Below are positions 29,673 to 35,680 of a stretch of DNA of 35,680 nt, one piece after another. The notes below the pieces were generated by a model, which was not told where the DNA came from, searched no databases, and saw nothing but the letters and a program-made list of their open reading frames with translations. Origin of the DNA: Spirochaetaceae bacterium UBA6243. Its GTDB lineage: Bacteria; Spirochaetota; Spirochaetia; Treponematales; Rectinemataceae. The stretch is from positions 52,086 to 87,765 of the forward strand of contig DJVZ01000011.1 of assembly GCA_002441395.1 (NCBI GenBank), written 5' to 3'. Position 1 is the first letter of the stretch; each line of letters begins with the position of its first letter. A program made the translations under genes and the position numbers.

Positions 29673-30782
29673 ATGAAAAAGTTCTTGTCAAAAGAACAGC
29701 GTTCAATTTTTGCTGTCGGTCTCATGCTTGTTCTGGTTACGCTGACGGGATGCAATCTGCTGTTGCCGACGCAAGGTTCCACCGCGGATGTGTTCGCGGT
29801 GGATAGCAAAAACGGAAGCGTCTATGAAATCGACACGGACAATGCACAAAGTGCTTCAGTGGCTCTCGTCAGCACGCAACAGAATTCGACCGGCGAGATG
29901 ATCATACGCGGTACAAAGGCATTCATCGCAGTGGGAAGCTACAGCAATACAAGCCCGGGGCTCTACTGGTTCGATCTTTCAAGCTCAAATCCTACGACGG
30001 AGCTGATCGGAGACAAACTGAGCGCCCAATACATCTGCATCGTATCAGATACAAAGGGGTATGTAAGCTCATCCGACTACATGGGGACCTATTCCAATAC
30101 CGTGTACAGCTTTGACCCGAGTAATCCCTCGGCGGCACTGGGCGGCGAGGTCACGGGCTTCGACTCGGGATTTCACCCCCAGGACATCGCTTATGTGTCT
30201 GATGGCGGGGACGGCCGCGTGTTTGTGACGGACAATGGCAACGGCAAGGTGTACCGGCTCAACGCAGCGGGTACCGCAGTCGAACTTACGTTCACAACGA
30301 GCGCGGGCGGCACGACGGGGCTCCTGTCCGGTGAATATGACTGGGACAACAACGGGAGCGAGGACGCGGGCATATTCGTCGCCAATACGGGCGGCTATGA
30401 CGCAAGCTGGAATGCCCTTCCCGGGTCGATAGACTTTATTCCACTCGATGCTTCGGGCAGCTCCGACATCACCAGTGTTCAAACGGATTTCTCGGTGGGC
30501 AGGCTCGCCGCGTTCGACACGGCACACCTCATCGGAACGAATTATGGCGGGACATGGATCATCGACCTGACAAAGTCCGCCGGCGATTCAGGCCGGCTCA
30601 CTGAAATAAAGAATAGCCAAGGAGAGTCCTTCGGATCGCTCGACGTGAACATGTACGATGGATACTCCTATGTGCCGGACGGGGCACAGACGGTATACAG
30701 AGTCAGCTCCAAAGGCGAGGTCACCGCAATCTCTGTCGGCAAGAGCGGCGAGATGATCACCAACGTCGCTGTCAGAGAATGA
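29673..30782 (+). CDS. propeller-like lipoprotein, candidate B12-binding partner of BtuB
   Basis: 369 residues with a lipoprotein signal peptide: a positively charged start, a hydrophobic core and the lipobox LTGC at Cys27. The body contains repeats of about 40-50 residues of the type VFAVDSKNGSVYEID, LYWFDLSSSNP, VYSFDPSNPS, VFVTDNGNGKVYRLN, and WIIDLTKS, which look like blades of a YncE/NHL-type beta-propeller. It is co-transcribed with btuB under the cobalamin riboswitch, 38 bases downstream, with an AGGAGG ribosome binding site. In Bacteroides the propeller lipoprotein BtuG sits on BtuB and captures B12 with very high affinity; a like role is inferred here from place and fold, not from close sequence identity. 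An unrelated lipoprotein is possible. Confidence 0.75.
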   Translation: MKKFLSKEQRSIFAVGLMLVLVTLTGCNLLLPTQGSTADVFAVDSKNGSVYEIDTDNAQSASVALVSTQQNSTGEMIIRGTKAFIAVGSYSNTSPGLYWFDLSSSNPTTELIGDKLSAQYICIVSDTKGYVSSSDYMGTYSNTVYSFDPSNPSAALGGEVTGFDSGFHPQDIAYVSDGGDGRVFVTDNGNGKVYRLNAAGTAVELTFTTSAGGTTGLLSGEYDWDNNGSEDAGIFVANTGGYDASWNALPGSIDFIPLDASGSSDITSVQTDFSVGRLAAFDTAHLIGTNYGGTWIIDLTKSAGDSGRLTEIKNSQGESFGSLDVNMYDGYSYVPDGAQTVYRVSSKGEVTAISVGKSGEMITNVAVRE

Positions 30783-30788
30783 TAAACG

Positions 30789-32480
30789 CTACTTCGGAAT
30801 CCGATACTCGACCGGAACCACCAGCGACACCGCAGAGGCCAACCTGACACTCAAAGGGAAAATGCCCCGCACAAGCTTCAGAGCGGCCTCGTCCAGGATT
30901 GCGCTCCCTGAACGGGTTTGAATTTTCGCCATAACGAGGCTGCCGTTCGGGGCCACATCGAGGGAAAGCCTCACAGTACCCTCGGTTTTGCGTTTGAGCG
31001 CCGCGACAGGATATTCTTTCTGCGCCGACAATGCGGCAATAATTCGCCGCGAAAGCGTCTCCGCAGTGTCAAAATGCGGTGGATTTGAATCGGCCAGGCT
31101 GAGCTGGGCAACAGAAGATGCGGTGTCCTGCCTGGCCGGCGGCTGGGCTGGGGTGCTTTGATCCGACACCGCGTCGCTGAGTGGCCTCTCGCCCGGTGGA
31201 GTTCCGCCGAGGGCGGTTGCACTCGGCGGAACCACGGGCGATACCGCCGGAGGCATCATTTCCGCATCTGGCCGCAGCGCTGTCTGCGCTGCCGGAGCGG
31301 CAATCTCGAAAGGAGCGGAATTTTCTTCAGGCGGAACCGCGGGGGAAATTTCTGCGAGGCGTTCGACCTCCCTCTCCGATTGATCTTGACTCGTCAGTTC
31401 GTGCCGCGCCGGATCGCGTGGCCCTGCATTTTGCTGCGGCGACTGAACCTGCGAGATCCCAGAGACCGCCCTCTCCTGATATCTTATTGTATGATAAGCA
31501 TCTATTCGCTCTGCCGCCAGCTCGGCCATCTGCTCGGACTGCAAAGGAACAGTTTCATGCAAAGCTGCCTGCGCTTCGGCTGAATCGGATCGGGGTGAGC
31601 TTGTGCTGTCAGCTACGCTCACCTTTGACGGAGAGGAACCCGACAAATTCCGCGCCTGCACAAACAAGTCACCCGACGGGGCAAAGTATTCTCTGGATGC
31701 ACTAGCCAGTGCAGCGGCCGGGGCCCGACTTGCCGCCGGGGTGTTCGTCTCTACTAACTTCGCGGTCTCTTCCAGGTGGATGGGCGCTGGAACTGCCGTA
31801 TCATGAGGCGACACCTCTTTCTTCGCCTCTTCCGCGCGCGCAGCGACAGGCGGTGGCGCTGAATTGGAAGCTTCCTTTGAAAGCGCGTCCTTAGGCATGC
31901 GATCGGAGGAGTCAGCGCTATCCTGTCCGGCGAGAGGCACCTCAGCAATGCTGCCCAATTCCCTCAGGACTGCACTTTCCTCGTAAAGACTTTGCATATT
32001 AACAGGCTCTTGGGTCACTGGTGCAGAAACCGGCAGCGACGCCTGAGCCCCCGCCGGGGGCTCAACTTCGGCCACATGGACGTCAGCCACACTTGCAGGC
32101 CCGGCCGGTAGCACAGAAGCCACATGAGGTGTTTGTGGAGCCTCTTTCGGACCCTCTTCTGCGACGCTCTCCGGGACAACTTTTCTATCTGCAGTAGTGC
32201 CGTTCACGCTACTCTCTGGGTTCGGCTTTTGCTGCGAAGCACCTTTCTGCGCCGGACTTTCCGTCTCGGCTTTTTTCAGATTCCTTGGCACCTGTTGAGT
32301 CTCGAGCCTCGATTCAGGGGCAATCTGCCCAATCAGCCCGATGTTGAGCGATCGGGGCAGAGCATCCCGACCAGAGCTAAACCGCAGAGGCAAAAAAATC
32401 ACAAGTCCATGAAAGATAAGCGAACACAGAATTCCTACAATCCAATAGCGTCTGTGCAGCGCCCTCTCCCGCCGCTTCAT
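30789..32480 (-). CDS. tonB: TonB energy transducer with very long linker
   Basis: 563 residues. One N-terminal membrane helix (about 12-32) contains the TonB S-x3-H pair, S20 and H24, which senses ExbBD. A linker of more than 400 residues rich in Pro, Ala, Glu and Ser follows, able to span a wide periplasm. The C-terminal ~90 residues are the TonB domain: YPVAALKRKTEGTVRLSLDV, then GSLVMAKIQTRSGSAILDEA and ALKLVRGIFPLS. It is convergent with the B12 lipoprotein gene (6-base gap) and likely energises BtuB. No exbB or exbD is in the window. ATG 32480 overlaps the stop of the VTT gene (ATGA) and has GGGGGA upstream, so the two are translated together. Typical TonB is about 240 residues. Confidence 0.9.
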   Translation of the reverse strand: MKRRERALHRRYWIVGILCSLIFHGLVIFLPLRFSSGRDALPRSLNIGLIGQIAPESRLETQQVPRNLKKAETESPAQKGASQQKPNPESSVNGTTADRKVVPESVAEEGPKEAPQTPHVASVLPAGPASVADVHVAEVEPPAGAQASLPVSAPVTQEPVNMQSLYEESAVLRELGSIAEVPLAGQDSADSSDRMPKDALSKEASNSAPPPVAARAEEAKKEVSPHDTAVPAPIHLEETAKLVETNTPAASRAPAAALASASREYFAPSGDLFVQARNLSGSSPSKVSVADSTSSPRSDSAEAQAALHETVPLQSEQMAELAAERIDAYHTIRYQERAVSGISQVQSPQQNAGPRDPARHELTSQDQSEREVERLAEISPAVPPEENSAPFEIAAPAAQTALRPDAEMMPPAVSPVVPPSATALGGTPPGERPLSDAVSDQSTPAQPPARQDTASSVAQLSLADSNPPHFDTAETLSRRIIAALSAQKEYPVAALKRKTEGTVRLSLDVAPNGSLVMAKIQTRSGSAILDEAALKLVRGIFPLSVRLASAVSLVVPVEYRIPK

Positions 32481-33193
32481 GGCTTTTCCCCCTGCATGTG
32501 CTTTTTGATGATGGCCTCGATTTGGCTTCGAAACGCGATAAGCACAATCATAAGAATTACCGTGAACACTGCGAGTGTGATCACCAGTCCAAACTTCTCC
32601 CTATAGACTGCACTTCCCGCAAGGGTAGTTCCGATGATGCCCGGCATGCGCGCAATCATCGAAGCGATCAGAAAAGGCAAGAATGAGCGCGACCCCGTCC
32701 CCGCAAAATAACACAGCACATCTTTCGGAATGCCAGGAATCACAAATAAAAGAATAAGCCCTGCAAAAGTTCTTGCGTCATCGGCAGATTGCCGGAGTTT
32801 TTCATATTGTCCCCGTTTCAAAATCGTCATCAGGAAGCGCGGCCCCAAAAGCCTACCCAAGAGAAAATTAAGCGCAGAACCAATCGTAATGCCCAGTGTG
32901 GTAAGCCCTAGCCCTCCCCAGAACCCAAAAATAAAGCCGCCCGAAATTTGCATCACTTCGCCTGGAATGACAAATATTACTACCTGAAGAATTTGCAGCG
33001 ATACGAATACAAGCCAGCCAAAGGCGCCAAAGGAAAGCACCCAAGTCCTCATCGTTTCCCTTTTGGACAAAAGAGGAGCCAGTTTGTCTTTCAGCAAAAA
33101 ACCTGCAATGACAAGCACAACAAGGAGGATTGGAAATGCGAGACTCCCCAGGGTAAGCGGCTCCCGCTCTCCGTCCTTCTTTGCCTCTTCCAT
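32477..33193 (-). CDS. VTT/DedA-like membrane protein (TVP38/TMEM64 family)
   Basis: 238 residues from the start I favour (ATG 33193); alternatives at 33202 and 33208 add a few residues. It is hydrophobic with six or so membrane segments. The VTT (SNARE-associated) core is clear: VVIFVIPGEVMQISGGFIFG, then GSALNFLLGRLLG and the later FVIPGIPKDVLCYFAG with SFLPFLIASMIARMPG. Members are lipid scramblases or flippases in eukaryotes and affect polyprenyl phosphate lipids or membrane integrity in bacteria (DedA). It is the first gene of the VTT-tonB pair; why it is linked to TonB is unclear. A TATGGT -10 box lies ten bases before the start. Confidence 0.83.
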   Translation of the reverse strand: MEEAKKDGEREPLTLGSLAFPILLVVLVIAGFLLKDKLAPLLSKRETMRTWVLSFGAFGWLVFVSLQILQVVIFVIPGEVMQISGGFIFGFWGGLGLTTLGITIGSALNFLLGRLLGPRFLMTILKRGQYEKLRQSADDARTFAGLILLFVIPGIPKDVLCYFAGTGSRSFLPFLIASMIARMPGIIGTTLAGSAVYREKFGLVITLAVFTVILMIVLIAFRSQIEAIIKKHMQGEKP

Positions 33194-33203
33194 ACTCGGC
33201 ATT

Positions 33204-33233
33204 ACCATAGCGTGCCCAATGCTCTCTGCACAA
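33204..33233 (-). promoter_or_regulatory. possible promoter of the VTT-tonB operon
   Basis: Minus strand TTGTGC (33233-33228), an 18-base spacer and TATGGT (33209-33204). Start would fall about 4 bases before ATG 33193. Confidence 0.4.
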
Positions 33234-33328
33234 GCCAGCAAGTTCGGGTCATGCAACCGCCAGCAAAACCCAATTTATTGTGCAGCAAAACAATCTTAAA
33301 AAGATTTTTGTGCCTTCATGCAGAGCTT

Positions 33329-33357
33329 TTGACTATCTTCGAATTTTCTGCTATGAT
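33329..33357 (+). promoter_or_regulatory. strong promoter of carD giving a leaderless or near-leaderless mRNA
   Basis: TTGACT (33329-33334), a 17-base spacer and TATGAT (33352-33357). Only nine bases separate the -10 box from ATG 33367. Confidence 0.7.
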
Positions 33358-33366
33358 AATTTATCT

Positions 33367-33867
33367 ATGCCAAATGACCAGACTGTAACCTTTCTAGTCG
33401 ACCAGCGCGTTGTCTACCCTAGCCAGGGTGTCGGCCGCATTATGGAAATTCGGGAAAAAATTTTCAATGGCCAAAAAACTCTCTACTACATAATCTATCT
33501 TGAATTTTCCGATATGACCGTCATGGTACCCGTGGATAAAGTCGATGCGCTTGGAATTCGCCCCCTTGTCTCCAGGGAAGAGGCGGAAACAGCGCTCAAT
33601 TACATTTCTCAGGCGGCCTCCACAATTCCTTCCGATTGGAAACTGAGGTATCAGATGAATCTCGACCTGCTGAAAAAAGGTTCGATCATGGATATCGCGG
33701 CGGTCGTCCGCTCGCTCTACCAGCGTTCGAAAATCAAGGAACTGCCAATCCTCGAGCGCAAACTCTACGAATCGGCACTCAATCTGCTGCAGGACGAGAT
33801 TGCCTTTGCGCTGGGCCGCCCCAAGGAAGAAATCGTCGCGATTATTCGCGAAAACCTGGACAAATGA
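33367..33867 (+). CDS. carD: CarD/CdnL-family RNA polymerase-binding regulator
   Basis: 166 residues. The N-terminal CarD/TRCF RNA-polymerase-interacting domain begins with FLVDQRVVYPSQGVGRIMEI and includes TLYYIIYLEFSDMTVMVPVD; the C-terminal helical part (DWKLRYQMNLDLLKKGSIMD, AAVVRSLYQRSK) is the DNA-contacting domain. CarD proteins stabilise open promoter complexes, chiefly at rRNA promoters. I start at ATG 33367; the open frame to 33280 runs through the promoter. There is no Shine-Dalgarno. It overlaps ispDF by ATGA, so isoprenoid synthesis is tied to it in one operon. Confidence 0.93.
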   Translation: MPNDQTVTFLVDQRVVYPSQGVGRIMEIREKIFNGQKTLYYIIYLEFSDMTVMVPVDKVDALGIRPLVSREEAETALNYISQAASTIPSDWKLRYQMNLDLLKKGSIMDIAAVVRSLYQRSKIKELPILERKLYESALNLLQDEIAFALGRPKEEIVAIIRENLDK

Positions 33868-35072
33868 GCCCTTCAGCTCCAAGACCGGTCCGCGCTCCGA
33901 CATTGCCCATCGGGAGACGAGCTTTTGCTCTCGTCACCGCGGCTGGCTTGAGCACACGCTACGGCGGGACCAAAAAAGAATTCGAAATCCTCGATGACAT
34001 CACTGTCCTCGAGCGCGCAATCGAGCCTTTTATAGAATTCTGCACGGGAATCGTCGTCACCTGTCCGATTGGTGCCAAACCTGAATTTGAGGCCTTCTTT
34101 ACAAAATCGACGCTGATGCCATCTCTGTCACGCCTCAACGCGGGGTTTGCGATTGTGGAAGGCGGCGCAGCGCGCCAGGAATCCGTACGGCTCGGACTGC
34201 GCGCGCTCGCTGCTCTCGGCTGTGCACCCGATATCGTGCTCATTCATGACGGCGCGCGCCCCTGGATTTCGCGCGAGCTCATCCTGAAGACTCTCGAATG
34301 CGCGCAGGCCCGCGGTGCAAGCCTCCCCCTCATACCCCTCACCGAAACTCCCAAAATAGTCGAGGGAGAGTACATCCACACTCACCCCGCGAGAACCCAC
34401 ATGATGACGGCGCAGACCCCACAGGCTTTTTCATTTCCTGAAATTTTGGCCGCCCACGAGCTGGCACTTCAGGAAAAGTACAGCGCCACCGACGACGCGA
34501 TGATATGGGACCATTATGTCGGCCCGGTCTTCTGGGTCGAGGGTGAGCGACAGAATCGGAAGATCACCTTCAAGGAAGACATTATGAACGGTTCGGAACT
34601 GCGTACAGGCATCGGATACGACATCCATCCGCTGGTTGAAGGCCGGCCGCTCCTTCTCGCCGGAGTACGCATTGAGAACAGGCGCGGCGAAGCAGGCTAT
34701 TCCGATGGCGATGTACTCTGGCACGCGATCATCGACGCAGTGCTCGGCGCGGCGGCGCTTGGGGATATTGGCACCCATTTTCCCCCTGACGAACCTGCCT
34801 GGGAAAACGCCGACTCGACCGAGCTGGCGCGCAGAGCTCTCAAAATGGTCAAAAAGCAAGGTTGGGTAATTGTAAACCTTGATTGTACCGTAGTGTGTGA
34901 AACGCCAAAGCTCAGCCCCTATCGGGAACAGATATGCGCCTCTATTGCAGAAATCCTTGGACTCCCGTCAGGCGCCGTCTCATTTAAAGCAAAGACAAAA
35001 GAAGGCTTTGATGCCACTGGCCGAGGCGAGGCGATTGAAGCACAGGCGGCAGTGCTGCTGGTCCGCAGATAG
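33864..35072 (+). CDS. ispDF: bifunctional IspD-IspF isoprenoid enzyme
   Basis: 402 residues. IspD (residues 1 to ~235) makes CDP-methylerythritol from MEP and CTP; IspF (from ~241) cyclises the next intermediate to MEcPP. IspD marks: LVTAAGLSTRYGGTKKEF (nucleotide loop), IHDGARPWIS, and TAQTPQAF with ATDDAM. IspF marks: GIGYDIHPL with the zinc-binding D-x-H, GYSDGDVLWHAIIDA with the third zinc histidine, GDIGTHFPP, and SFKAKTKEG. The nucleotide loop is looser than the usual G-x-G-x-RMG. Fusions of this kind occur in several phyla. ATG 33864 overlaps the carD stop; IspE, which acts between the two steps, is not in view. Confidence 0.94.
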   Translation: MSPSAPRPVRAPTLPIGRRAFALVTAAGLSTRYGGTKKEFEILDDITVLERAIEPFIEFCTGIVVTCPIGAKPEFEAFFTKSTLMPSLSRLNAGFAIVEGGAARQESVRLGLRALAALGCAPDIVLIHDGARPWISRELILKTLECAQARGASLPLIPLTETPKIVEGEYIHTHPARTHMMTAQTPQAFSFPEILAAHELALQEKYSATDDAMIWDHYVGPVFWVEGERQNRKITFKEDIMNGSELRTGIGYDIHPLVEGRPLLLAGVRIENRRGEAGYSDGDVLWHAIIDAVLGAAALGDIGTHFPPDEPAWENADSTELARRALKMVKKQGWVIVNLDCTVVCETPKLSPYREQICASIAEILGLPSGAVSFKAKTKEGFDATGRGEAIEAQAAVLLVRR

Positions 35073-35138
35073 CCCCGTCTTGTTTCTTGAAAGCTCTCGA
35101 ATCGGTCAGCCTGAGACATCGCCTGGGAACAGTTTCCT

Positions 35139-35680
35139 TCAAAGCGAAATCAAGACAATCGACAGGCTGATGCCCACAAAAGCGAAGAGCTGCGGGACGT
35201 GAAGCGGCACTTCCGACACAAAATACGTCGCTATGGAAGGATACAGCACGAGCAACCCGTAAAATGAGGGCGCGACAGCCGTCATCTTCCCGCGCCCAAA
35301 GGCAACCTGCTTGATAAAGAAAGATGCAATGCCACAAAAAATATACACATAGAGATAAGGTGAAAGAATCCAGCTTAAAAAGTCCGCACCATGAGTGATT
35401 CGCAGTGCTTCCAGCGCAAGCAGCTGGAACCCGCCTAGAGCCCCCGCCGCACTTCCGAGGAATATCCCAACCTGCTTAGGACGCATGCGCCGGCTCGCAA
35501 GCAGCATGAGCATCGCAAAACATGCCGGAATGAGAAACGCAATCCAAAACGCATCGGCTTTGAAATGTTGTGAAGATTCCTGTCCCACAAAACCCGCATA
35601 TGCCAAGGATGCCGTCATAAGCACGATCCATGGGATTTTGCCCACAGGTATCTGCTCCCCCAGCATGAAATACGAAAGCA
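35139..35680 (-). CDS. multi-pass membrane protein, DMT/EamA transporter-like, 5' end outside the window
   Basis: The frame is open from the right edge (35680) to a stop at 35139, about 180 residues. At least five hydrophobic segments are visible: IPWIVLMTASLAYAGF, FWIAFLIPACFAMLMLLAS, VGIFLGSAAGALGGFQLLAL, LYVYIFCGIASFFI and LFAFVGISLSIVLISL. The LSYFMLGEQIPVGKIPWIV segment at the open end resembles the end of an EamA repeat, and the later YPSIATYFVSEVPL stretch the end of the second repeat, so it is probably the last half to two thirds of a DMT-superfamily transporter. The first methionine in view, at 35666, is unlikely to be the real start. Substrate unknown. It converges with ispDF. Confidence 0.55.
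   Translation of the reverse strand, partial: LSYFMLGEQIPVGKIPWIVLMTASLAYAGFVGQESSQHFKADAFWIAFLIPACFAMLMLLASRRMRPKQVGIFLGSAAGALGGFQLLALEALRITHGADFLSWILSPYLYVYIFCGIASFFIKQVAFGRGKMTAVAPSFYGLLVLYPSIATYFVSEVPLHVPQLFAFVGISLSIVLISL

Noticed and set aside
1..35680. CRISPR array, rRNA operon or toxin-antitoxin pair
   Set aside because: No regularly spaced direct repeats, no rRNA-like stretch and no recognisable toxin or antitoxin gene was seen.

Overview
The window looks like chromosome from a free-living or commensal anaerobic spirochaete (Spirochaetales, Treponema/Rectinema-like), with moderately high GC. This is inferred from the gene mix: a CarD regulator overlapping an IspD-IspF fusion, a BMP-type ABC importer cluster, a RecJ with an internal insertion, a short basic KRRKELEKKKK protein, and an outer membrane served by TonB. 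No rRNA or other decisive taxonomic marker is present, so the assignment is inference.

Layout. 1-5.9 kb: a PAS sensor fragment running off the left edge, a PHP histidinol phosphatase, a DksA/TraR zinc-finger protein, infA, an Smr protein, an acyltransferase with a zinc ribbon, and a GltS-type glutamate carrier. Several of these are packed in convergent pairs with overlapping 3' ends. 5.9-12.5 kb: a long minus-strand block that starts with a MerR-family regulator and continues through a zinc dehydrogenase, an FGGY kinase and a class I aldolase. This resembles a polyol/ketose breakdown pathway. After a separate promoter come PduL, an extended uracil phosphoribosyltransferase and NudC. 12.5-17.2 kb: a divergent BMP/ABC importer (binding protein, double ATPase, two permeases), which shares its control region with the MerR gene. 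17.2-23.0 kb: a HAD nucleotidase-like phosphatase, a rhomboid protease, RecO, pyrimidine-nucleoside phosphorylase and RecJ.

23.0-25.1 kb: tRNA-Gln and tRNA-Glu, followed by a decayed accessory segment. It holds a 5'-truncated tyrosine integrase, a 262-bp insertion-element remnant with terminal inverted repeats, an AT-rich TIGR04076-type gene, a broken IS256-family transposase and a fragment of a contractile-injection-system tape-measure protein. Two overlapping micro-genes follow.

25.1-35.7 kb: a 703-residue EF-hand membrane protein, then a vitamin B12 uptake locus. That locus consists of a cobalamin riboswitch with a Shine-Dalgarno-masking hairpin, a BtuB-like receptor, a propeller-like lipoprotein reminiscent of Bacteroides BtuG, and a convergent TonB co-transcribed with a VTT/DedA-like protein. 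CarD and IspDF follow, and a multi-pass transporter runs off the right edge.

The best candidates for something new are the riboswitch-controlled BtuB plus lipoprotein pair, the MerR regulator with a C-terminal cysteine cluster and its catabolic operon, the tRNA-linked graveyard with a contractile-injection fragment, and several promoters placed so that their transcripts would be leaderless.
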